Both the position numbers and the translations under genes were made by a program. Below, piece after piece: positions 7,947-12,573 of a stretch of DNA of 12,573 nucleotides. Location: positions 1 to 12,573 of the forward strand of contig JAAZJT010000075.1 of NCBI GenBank assembly GCA_012800215.1, in the 5' to 3' direction. Each line of letters opens with the position of its first letter. Positions within the stretch are counted from its first letter, which is position 1. The DNA is from Bacillota bacterium. GTDB taxonomy: Bacteria; Bacillota; Dethiobacteria; Dethiobacterales; Dethiobacteraceae. The notes under the pieces are model-generated. The model was not told where the DNA came from, searched no databases, and was given only the letters and a program-made list of their open reading frames with translations.

Positions 7947-9344
7947 TTGGATAAAAAATTCAAAAAGGCCCTTTTAGTAGGCGCTGGTGCCGCAGCAGGT
8001 ATTACTCTGACGAGAAAATTTGTGCGCAGCGTCATAAATCGTACTCATGATCATGCACTTAAGATATTAATGGAAGATCCGTATGATGAAAATTTATGGG
8101 AGCTTGTTTCAGCCTCTACACGCATTGGTTTACAAAATGTATTGGAAACAAACCTTCGTTCAGCTGAAGGAAAAGCTATTGCTCGTCCCATGGGATCCCC
8201 CAAAAAATTTCCTAGTTTAGATGATCTTGTTTTTACTTTTGCCCAGCTTTATAATATGCCTACACCCCTGGAAGAAGCAATTGATACAAAAGTAGTCATC
8301 GGAAAAAAAGCAGAAAAACCCTTTACTGTGGATATACCAATTATGATTGCCCCCATGGCCTATGGCGAAGCTTTAAGTAAAAAAGCTAAAATTGCCTTAG
8401 CTAAAGGCTCAGCCATGGCAGGAACGTCTACCAACACAGGAGAAGGTCCGTTTTTACCGGAAGAACGCCGGGCCGCTAAATATCTTATCTATCAGTATAA
8501 CCGTGGTGACTGGGGAAAAACGCCTGAAATCATCAGGCAATGTGACGCCGTGGAAATCCAAATTGGACAAGGCGCACTAGGTGGAGTTGGCCATGTGATG
8601 TATGCCAAGGATATGGATAAAGAATTACGTGAAGCTTTTAACTTCCCTCCAGGAAAAAATGCTGTGGCTCATTCACGCCAACCTGAGGTAAAAGAACCTA
8701 AAGATTTTGCCTTACTGGTAAAGAAATTAAAAGATATTGGCAGAGGAATTCCCATTGGCGTAAAAATGGCAGCCGGAAAACATTTAGAAGCCGATTTACG
8801 GATAATTTGTGAGGCCGGAATCGATTTTATTTCCATGGAAGGCGCAGAAGCTGCCACTAAAGCATCCGCACCTATTCTACAAGATGATTTTGGTGTGCCC
8901 ATGGTCTTTGCCATTGCACGTGCTGCCAACTGGTTAAAAGAAAACGGCTATCAAGACCGCGTCACACTTATCGCCAGCGGCAAAATGCGTACCCCCGGAG
9001 ATGTCCTAAAGGCCTGTGCCCTGGGAGCCGATGCTGTTTACATGGGTGCTGTTGCCCTGTTTGCTTTATCACACACACAAGTTTTAAAGCCCTTACCATT
9101 TGAACCGCCTACACAAATAGTCTGGCATGGTGCCAAATATGCTAATAAATTTAATGTTAATGAGGGAGCAAAATATCTGTATCAATTTTTGCTTGCCTGT
9201 AAAGATGAAATCGATAAAGGAATAAAAGCACTGGGCAAAACACGCCTTGCTGAAGTAGGGCGTGAAGATTTAATGGCCCTCAATGAGCTTATTGGTAAGG
9301 GCTGTGGCATAAGTATGGCCTATGATCCGTTTCTTCCCAAATAA
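7947..9344 (+). CDS. FMN-binding glutamate synthase-family protein (GltB central domain, free-standing)
   Basis: A 465-residue protein related to the FMN domain of the glutamate synthase large chain (PF01645). It has the family's TIM-barrel motifs: PIMIAPMAYGEALSKKAK, AGTSTNTGEGPFLPEER, VEIQIGQGALGGVGHV, IPIGVKMAAGKHLEADL, DFISMEGAEAAT and LIASGKMRTPGDVLKACALGADAVYMG. There is no glutaminase domain. The stretch where glutamate synthases carry the three 3Fe-4S cysteines reads ALFALSHTQVLKPLP, with no cysteine, so classical glutamate synthase activity is unlikely. A short hydrophobic segment near the N-terminus (ALLVGAGAAAGITL) may anchor it. The start is chosen as TTG 7947 because AAAGGGTGG stands 5 bases upstream; in-frame GTG 7938 and TTG 7929 lack spaced ribosome sites. 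It is transcribed alone, away from the minus-strand genes, and ends in a terminator. Its physiological reaction is not known. Confidence 0.85.
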   Translation: MDKKFKKALLVGAGAAAGITLTRKFVRSVINRTHDHALKILMEDPYDENLWELVSASTRIGLQNVLETNLRSAEGKAIARPMGSPKKFPSLDDLVFTFAQLYNMPTPLEEAIDTKVVIGKKAEKPFTVDIPIMIAPMAYGEALSKKAKIALAKGSAMAGTSTNTGEGPFLPEERRAAKYLIYQYNRGDWGKTPEIIRQCDAVEIQIGQGALGGVGHVMYAKDMDKELREAFNFPPGKNAVAHSRQPEVKEPKDFALLVKKLKDIGRGIPIGVKMAAGKHLEADLRIICEAGIDFISMEGAEAATKASAPILQDDFGVPMVFAIARAANWLKENGYQDRVTLIASGKMRTPGDVLKACALGADAVYMGAVALFALSHTQVLKPLPFEPPTQIVWHGAKYANKFNVNEGAKYLYQFLLACKDEIDKGIKALGKTRLAEVGREDLMALNELIGKGCGISMAYDPFLPK

Positions 9345-9364
9345 ACTGCCTACATTCAGCAAGT

Positions 9365-9392
9365 AAAGTGCTCCAAAATGAGCACTTTTTTT
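9365..9392 (+). terminator. Intrinsic terminator of the FMN-domain gene
   Basis: AAAGTGCTC and GAGCACTTT form a 9-bp stem with a 6-base loop, followed by a run of seven T (9386-9392). It lies 20 bases after the stop codon of the preceding gene and just before the promoter of the small-gene cluster. Confidence 0.9.
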
Positions 9393-9408
9393 ATTGCTTA
9401 CTTCATAG

Positions 9409-9437
9409 AACTTTTTGACCGCCATCTTCATAATATA
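9409..9437 (+). promoter_or_regulatory. Candidate SigK-type sporulation promoter of the small-gene cluster
   Basis: AAC (9409-9411) is followed, after 17 bases, by CATAATATA (9429-9437). This fits the SigK pattern of an AC-containing -35 and CATANNNTA at -10. The same -10 plus two bases (CATAATATATC) and the same AC-to-CATA spacing recur upstream of the gene at 10791. Transcription would start near 9444, before the ribosome site AAAAGGAG and ATG 9467. No SigA-type promoter was seen in this gap. Confidence 0.5.
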
Positions 9438-9466
9438 TCATGAACATTGTAAAAGGAGTAACAAAG

Positions 9467-9787
9467 ATGAGTAATAATTTAGATATTAATAATTTATTGA
9501 CAGCAATTAATAATGGCGATTTAACGCAAAGTATTAGTCGGCTGCAAAAAGCATTGAGTTCAACTGGAACAAAAAATGAAGAACAAAGCGAAAACAGTAG
9601 TCAAGCACAGTTTATTATCCCTGAGAACTATGTAAAACATCTTGATCGGCGAATTAATTTTATTATGGCTCTTCTCCCGCTGCTCTCAGCAGAAAAGCAG
9701 GAAAAAGCAGAGGAGCTGCTTAAACCACTTAACCTTGCATTTTTCCTGAACCGTTATATAAATATAGTTAACAATTCCGGCATATAA
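9467..9787 (+). CDS. Small protein of unknown function, paralogue of the gene at 10349
   Basis: A 106-residue protein I do not recognise. ATG 9467 is preferred because AAAAGGAG lies 9 bases upstream; an in-frame ATG at 9440 precedes that site and would lie before the predicted transcript start. There are two conserved blocks. An N-terminal helix (about 8-32) contains LLTAINNGDLTQSISRLQKAL. A C-terminal amphipathic block contains RINFIMALLPLLSAEKQ and then EKAEELLKPL. A Ser/Asn/Gln-rich linker of about 25 residues joins them. The same architecture is seen in the frameshifted gene at 10349-10638. No signal peptide or catalytic motif is seen. Codons are AT-rich (AAA, AAT, TTA) compared with the sel genes. 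It is the first gene after a SigK-like promoter, so a role in spore formation is inferred, not shown. Confidence 0.75.
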   Translation: MSNNLDINNLLTAINNGDLTQSISRLQKALSSTGTKNEEQSENSSQAQFIIPENYVKHLDRRINFIMALLPLLSAEKQEKAEELLKPLNLAFFLNRYINIVNNSGI

Positions 9788-9807
9788 AATCCGGCCTATT
9801 AGCTACT

Positions 9808-9834
9808 CTCCTCACGAAAGGAGGCGTTTTTTTG
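9808..9834 (+). promoter_or_regulatory. Hairpin covering the ribosome site of the 9832 gene, with a T run at its start codon
   Basis: CTCCT (9808-9812) pairs with AGGAG (9819-9823), which is part of the ribosome site AAAGGAGG (9817-9824) of the next gene. Seven T (9827-9833) follow and run into the TTG start. The layout is that of a weak intrinsic terminator and of a ribosome-site-masking hairpin at the same time. It could lower expression of the downstream gene relative to the first gene. The stem is only 5 bp plus a possible U-G pair, so the effect may be small. Confidence 0.4.
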
Positions 9835-10287
9835 GATATTGTCATTAGTTATAAAAATAAAAAATTACAAAAAAAGTTACAAACACCTCTATCTTACGAT
9901 GCTGAAAAAGTAGATGATCCTGAAAAAAAAGATACTAATAATACTGACATAAAATCAGCAAAAGAAGCTGTACAAAGCATTAATCTCAGTGAAGCTGCTC
10001 TTGAAAAAATAATTCCTGAAACAATATTACCTGATAACGACACATTAGAAATTACCGAAGCAATTACTCCTGTAATAAGTGAAAGTGAAAGCGAAAGTAT
10101 AAACAACACACCTATCCTTGCGGAAAAATTAACAGAGCCGCAATTTACTCTGCAGGAAGAACTTCCCCAAGATGCAAAAAGCATTGAAATTACCCCGCCG
10201 CTAAAAACCAACTTAGTAACGCAGGATACTGCTGAAGAATTTTTGCTTCTGCTTATTTTCCTGATAATTTTATCCGCAAAAAAATAA
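9832..10287 (+). CDS. Acidic small protein with hydrophobic C-terminal tail, unknown function
   Basis: A 151-residue protein I do not recognise. The start is TTG 9832, with a strong AAAGGAGG 7 bases upstream. A basic N-terminus of about 18 residues (SYKNKKLQKKLQ) is followed by a long, low-complexity, acidic and Thr/Ser/Ile/Pro-rich region (about 22-132), including SESESES. It ends in a short hydrophobic tail, EFLLLLIFLIILSAKK (136-151), which resembles a tail anchor. The Leu/Ile composition of that tail recalls the blocks in the 55-residue protein at 10791, suggesting that the products meet in the same structure or membrane. It lies 44 bases after the 9467 gene and 61 bases before the paralogue at 10349, in one likely operon. 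Codons are AT-rich. No enzyme motif is seen. Confidence 0.7.
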   Translation: MDIVISYKNKKLQKKLQTPLSYDAEKVDDPEKKDTNNTDIKSAKEAVQSINLSEAALEKIIPETILPDNDTLEITEAITPVISESESESINNTPILAEKLTEPQFTLQEELPQDAKSIEITPPLKTNLVTQDTAEEFLLLLIFLIILSAKK

Positions 10288-10348
10288 GCAAACTTGCAGT
10301 ATAGACTTTAATAAAGCGTCAGCTAAAAGTATACAAGGAGGATTTAAT

Positions 10349-10638
10349 ATGGATGATTATAAACAAGACCTGCAGCGTCTTTTAAAAAATGTGGATTCAA
10401 ATAATATTATGATAAAATTAACCAACTTAGTGTGGTAATGGGTGATCCTAAACAGGCAAACCAAGTAGAAAGTATGTTAAAAGGTTTATTGCGGCAGCAA
10501 AATAATTCACCTAGAGCTAATCTACTTATTGCGTTACTGCCATTTTTATCAGAACAAAAAAAAGCAAAAGCTGAAAAGTACCTAAAAATATTAAATACTT
10601 CTGAATTAATAAATACCTTTCGGCAATTAGAAAAATAA
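10349..10638 (+). pseudogene. Frameshifted paralogue of the 9467 small protein
   Basis: ATG 10349 has an excellent ribosome site (AAGGAGG, 7 bases upstream) but reads only 29 codons, MDDYKQDLQRLLKNVDSNN and so on, to a TAA at 10436-10438. The downstream frame, open to 10638, has no ribosome site of its own. It carries PRANLLIALLPFLSEQKK and then AKAEKYLKIL, clearly related to the C-terminal block of the 9467 protein. Joining the frames near 10406-10414 (one base missing here) gives about 96 residues ending ...NN-I-x-DKINQLSVVMGDPKQ..., whose N-terminal half also matches the 9467 protein. It may be a true mutation, a sequencing error, or (less likely) programmed frameshifting. A loose terminator, AAATACCT (10611-10618) with AGGTATTT (10643-10650) and eight T, follows. 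Confidence 0.7.
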
Positions 10639-10655
10639 AGCCAGGTATTTTTTTT
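10611..10655 (+). terminator. Possible terminator at the end of the small-gene operon
   Basis: AAATACCT (10611-10618) can pair with AGGTATTT (10643-10650), followed by a T run at 10648-10655. The loop is long (24 bases) and the stem AT-rich and partly inside the preceding reading frame, so the call is weak. It is the only T-run structure before the next promoter. Confidence 0.35.
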
Positions 10656-10666
10656 ATCAACTTTAC

Positions 10667-10693
10667 ATAGCTTAGGTATAACAACTAAGCTAT
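10667..10693. repeat. 9-bp inverted repeat upstream of the 10791 gene
   Basis: ATAGCTTAG (10667-10675) and CTAAGCTAT (10685-10693) are perfect inverted copies around a 9-base centre. There is no T run after it on the plus strand. It lies about 40 bases upstream of the SigK-like -10 box of the next gene, so it could be an operator or part of the upstream operon's 3' end. Confidence 0.5.
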
Positions 10694-10714
10694 ATTAAAT
10701 TATGCCGAACCAAT

Positions 10715-10743
10715 CACCAAAGAACGCTACCATACATAATATA
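10715..10743 (+). promoter_or_regulatory. Candidate SigK-type promoter of the 55-residue protein gene
   Basis: CAC (10715-10717), a 17-base spacer and CATAATATA (10735-10743) fit the SigK pattern. The eleven bases CATAATATATC and the spacing equal those of the promoter at 9409-9437. Transcription would start near 10750, ahead of the ribosome site GAGGTGA at about 10776 and ATG 10791. Confidence 0.5.
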
Positions 10744-10790
10744 TCGTGGGTACCCAATTAGTAAATTATATAAAAGAGGTGAAACAAACG

Positions 10791-10958
10791 ATGTCAATCT
10801 TTGGTGGTGGCCATGGTGACAGGGACAATAACATTTTCTTAATCTTACTGTTAATTTTACTTTTAGATGATGATCGTAATGAGGACAATTTACTATTATT
10901 AATCCTTATCCTGCTGTTGTTTTCTGAAAACAACTTCAATCGTCAAGCAGTGACTTAA
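10791..10958 (+). CDS. 55-residue Leu/Ile-rich small protein, unknown function
   Basis: ATG 10791 with GAGGTGA 8 bases upstream gives 55 residues. An in-frame GTG at 10746 would precede the predicted transcript start. The protein starts with a Gly/His/Asp segment (SIFGGGHGDRDNN). It then has two near-equal hydrophobic blocks, IFLILLLILLL and LLLLILILLLF, each about 11 residues and separated by the acidic DDDRNEDN. It ends in a polar tail. Each block is too short to be an ordinary membrane helix, so a re-entrant hairpin or an aggregating beta-type structure is possible. Short Leu/Ile-rich proteins of this kind are common in spore-forming Firmicutes, but I know no function for this one. It is a separate transcript from the 9467-10638 genes but shares their SigK-like promoter. 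Confidence 0.7.
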   Translation: MSIFGGGHGDRDNNIFLILLLILLLDDDRNEDNLLLLILILLLFSENNFNRQAVT

Positions 10959-10983
10959 AAATACCAGCAACCTCCTTAACTAC

Positions 10984-11028
10984 AAAAAAATATTAAAGCC
11001 CTGATTTGCCAAGCAAAATTCAGGGCTT
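10984..11028 (-). terminator. Intrinsic terminator of the F420 ligase-like gene
   Basis: AAGCCCTGA (10996-11004) pairs with TCAGGGCTT (11020-11028), and inside it TTTGC pairs with GCAAA around a CAA loop with a 2-base bulge. On the minus strand the stem is followed by TAATATTTTTTTG, with seven T at 10984-10990. It lies about 50 bases after the stop codon at 11081. Confidence 0.85.
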
Positions 11029-11039
11029 ACCTTCAAATT

Positions 11040-11087
11040 ACTATAAACTATAAAATTCCGCTACATGCGGATTTTATAGTTTATAGT
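11040..11087. terminator. Long stem-loop between convergent genes, possible bidirectional terminator
   Basis: Arms at 11040-11061 and 11067-11087 form a stem of about 21 bp with one bulged base and a 5-base loop (TACAT). A CCGC/GCGG core is flanked by A/T-rich pairs that would act as U tracts (ATTTTAT) in either direction. The right arm includes the stop codon of the F420 ligase-like gene. It stands in tandem with the terminator at 10984-11028 and could block transcription both ways. Confidence 0.65.
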
Positions 11088-12247
11088 ATTCCTTTAACAA
11101 CAACAACCGGCGTGCCTGCATCGGCAGAACCGCTTACCAAATCTGCCAAACTGGCAATCACATCCTCTATGCGCCTTGGAGTTGTACCCTCAGTCATAAG
11201 ATGATCATGAGTATGGGAGTATTGCTTTTGATTTAAAAGCTGTGCTTCTATTTCCTCTACACTTTTACCTTCAGCATAATAGATGTCAGCTACATATTTG
11301 TATTTTATGCCCTCACGGTAGCGCCCATCAAATCCTTCTGTCATACCAAAAACCGGCATGGGATCAGCCAGCTCATAAATACCTGAACTAGGATCTTTAT
11401 AAGCACCATCACCATAAACCAGAACTTCCACTTTCCGGCCGGTTGCTTCATGAATGGCCAGTTGTAATTCTCTAGCAAAACTATCAGATTCGCGTGGTGC
11501 TAGCTTTATCTTATCATGAGCAGACATATTGCTGCCCAGTAAACCCCATTCACTCCAACTCTCCCCCTGGTTACAAAAATCCTTTAATGTCAAACAGTTA
11601 GTAAAAACTTGCTTAAGCTTTTGACAAGTTTTTTTACGATTATGAATATCAGCTACAACAATTCCATCAGGGGAAAACTTCACCATCATCTGGGGATCAT
11701 TACAAAGAAAAATAGTTGCTTTTGCCCCCTGTTTCTCAATAATTTCCTTATACATTGCCGGATAATTAACTTTAGTTATCGGGTGCAGACAGTGCTGTGG
11801 ATTTAAATCTTCATACATAAAACAATTATTAGTCTGTGCTAAATTTTCAGCCACATCTGGATCAAGAACCTGATTACCCACTTCATCATGAGGGTAAGAT
11901 AATTGCACCAGCACTTCTCCTTCAGGCACTGCTGCGGCAATTCCTTGCAAAATCATGGAAAAACGATTGCGGCTAATGATAGGAAATACTACTCCAACTT
12001 TGCTCTTTTTATTAGTTCCTAGCTTTTGGCTTATTTCCTCAGCCACATCACCAACAGTAACATAATTGTTCTGTGCCCGCGCCAGCACAGATTCTGTAAC
12101 ACATATTACATCACCGTCAGCTAATAGTTCAGCTGCATATATTTTTTTTATCGCCTCTAAAATCATTTTTACTAAATCTGTCCCTGGGACAACAACCCCC
12201 ATTTTCACGCCAAAAGCCATGGGACCAATATTATCCGGTAATTTCAT
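11081..12247 (-). CDS. Coenzyme F420-0:L-glutamate ligase-like protein (CofE/FbiB-type domain)
   Basis: A 388-residue protein. The N-terminal part resembles the F420_ligase domain (PF01996): LLADGDVICVTESVLARAQNNYV matches the 'DGDVLVVTxKVVSKAEG' region of CofE, and further on VLVYGDGAYKDPSSGIYELADP resembles the metal and nucleotide site. CofE adds gamma-linked glutamates to F420-0 using GTP, but Firmicutes often carry longer relatives whose substrate is not settled. With no other F420 genes here, the true acceptor is uncertain. I chose ATG 12247 because GGAGG lies 8 bases upstream; the in-frame extension to 12367 has no ribosome site and lies in a hairpin-rich leader. The protein is cytosolic with no signal peptide. 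It faces the small-gene cluster across two terminators. Confidence 0.7.
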   Translation of the reverse strand: MKLPDNIGPMAFGVKMGVVVPGTDLVKMILEAIKKIYAAELLADGDVICVTESVLARAQNNYVTVGDVAEEISQKLGTNKKSKVGVVFPIISRNRFSMILQGIAAAVPEGEVLVQLSYPHDEVGNQVLDPDVAENLAQTNNCFMYEDLNPQHCLHPITKVNYPAMYKEIIEKQGAKATIFLCNDPQMMVKFSPDGIVVADIHNRKKTCQKLKQVFTNCLTLKDFCNQGESWSEWGLLGSNMSAHDKIKLAPRESDSFARELQLAIHEATGRKVEVLVYGDGAYKDPSSGIYELADPMPVFGMTEGFDGRYREGIKYKYVADIYYAEGKSVEEIEAQLLNQKQYSHTHDHLMTEGTTPRRIEDVIASLADLVSGSADAGTPVVVVKGIL

Positions 12248-12521
12248 AATAATTTCCTCCATTCGAAGCAGTATCCTATTTTTAAATTCAAGAATCCCCT
12301 GGAGATTCCTGCTTTCCCTGATAAACAAATAATGATATCGAAAGTGCGGACTCTCAAGCAGTATCATTCAAGACGAATTACGCCACATAGGTATGTTTTC
12401 CGAAAAACTCGGAAAGTATTGCTTTGAGCAAAAAAATTGCCCCGGCCTAAATACAAGTAGTCATAAAGACAACCTGTGAACCGAGGGTCAGGGTAAACTG
12501 AATACGGAACAAATGATATAA
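12248..12521 (-). promoter_or_regulatory. Hairpin-rich leader upstream of the F420 ligase-like gene
   Basis: About 270 bases without a credible gene. On either strand it can form hairpins at 12292-12308 (7 bp, 3-base loop), 12331-12368 (AATGATA/TATCATT outer stem with an imperfect inner stem) and 12397-12415 (TTTCCGA/TCGGAAA, 5-base loop). The ten bases AAGCAGTATC occur at 12266-12275 and again, exactly 90 bases on, at 12356-12365. No convincing SigA promoter and no riboswitch class I know was recognised. It may be a structured 5' leader or an operator region. Confidence 0.35.
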
Positions 12522-12560
12522 AAGACGAACAGACAGCAGGTAAAACTGCCTGTTCGTCTT
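12522..12560 (-). terminator. Strong stem-loop, probable terminator of a gene beyond the right edge
   Basis: AAGACGAACAG (12522-12532) and CTGTTCGTCTT (12550-12560) form an 11-bp stem, continued by an inner GCAG/CTGC stem after a small bulge. On the minus strand it is followed by TTTATATC, a short U-rich tract; on the plus strand there is none. This fits the end of a minus-strand gene that lies to the right of the window. Confidence 0.6.
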
Positions 12561-12573
12561 AACTATTATGCCA

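Noticed and set aside
10406..10417. Programmed -1 frameshift signal
   Set aside because: No X XXY YYZ heptamer in the reading frame and no clear stimulatory hairpin or internal ribosome site at the right distance.
10432..10638. Independent 68-residue gene starting at GTG 10432
   Set aside because: There is no ribosome site before it, and its sequence continues the upstream frame of a paralogue. A frameshifted single gene is the better reading.
12248..12367. 40-residue N-terminal extension of the F420 ligase-like protein
   Set aside because: No ribosome site at ATG 12367. The extension runs through hairpins, and ATG 12247 has GGAGG at ideal spacing and begins at the family-like sequence.
12368..12521. 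Possible riboswitch (c-di-GMP type) or selC tRNA
   Set aside because: A GGCCTAAA stretch near 12444 resembles part of a c-di-GMP-I motif, but the GGGCAAACC and GGGACGCAAAGCC cores are absent. No cloverleaf with a UCA anticodon was found here or elsewhere in the window.
1..12573. CRISPR array, insertion sequence or prophage
   Set aside because: No regularly spaced direct repeats, transposase, integrase or terminal inverted repeats were seen.

Overview
The window looks like chromosome from a low-to-mid GC, anaerobic, spore-forming Firmicute of the class Clostridia. This rests on strong AGGAGG-type ribosome sites, many GTG/TTG starts, a complete selABD selenocysteine set, an OmpR/PhoR-type two-component pair of Gram-positive style, and two promoters that match the late mother-cell sporulation sigma factor SigK. 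The species cannot be named from sequence alone.

Positions 1-5270, minus strand, hold the selenocysteine operon. A good SigA-type promoter (TTGCTT, 17-base spacer, TATAAT) precedes selA, then selB, then selD. The genes overlap by 13 and 8 bases. A membrane protein of the PTS_EIIC_2/PfoR type follows 28 bases after selD and runs out of the window. SelD makes selenophosphate from selenide and ATP, SelA converts Ser-tRNA(Sec) to Sec-tRNA(Sec), and SelB delivers it to UGA codons. The key observation is that selD is itself a selenoprotein gene. Its true start is ATG at 1835, inside the end of selB. An in-frame UGA at 1790-1788 sits exactly where the catalytic Cys/Sec of SelD belongs, and a SECIS-like hairpin follows it. 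Plain ORF calling starts the gene too late, at 1778, and loses the active site. No selC tRNA gene was seen.

Positions 5270-7779, minus strand, hold a secreted DUF2680/YckD-like small protein with its own terminator, then an OmpR-family response regulator and a membrane histidine kinase joined by an ATGA overlap. Met/His-rich patches in the kinase sensor region and in the secreted protein's tail suggest, but do not prove, metal or envelope sensing.

Positions 7947-9392, plus strand, hold a free-standing FMN-domain protein of the glutamate synthase family that lacks the usual iron-sulfur cysteines, ending in a clear terminator.

Positions 9400-10960, plus strand, hold an AT-rich cluster of four small genes of unknown function. 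Two encode paralogous proteins sharing a LLPxLSxxKxxKAExxLKxL signature; the second copy carries a frameshift. The third is an acidic protein with a hydrophobic C-terminal tail. The fourth is a 55-residue protein with two Leu/Ile blocks split by an acidic stretch. The first and last genes have the same SigK-like promoter with identical spacing. This is the best candidate for an undescribed (spore-associated) system.

Positions 10960-12573 hold tandem terminator hairpins between convergent genes, then, on the minus strand, an F420-0:glutamate ligase-like gene with a long hairpin-rich leader, and finally a terminator of a gene lying beyond the window.
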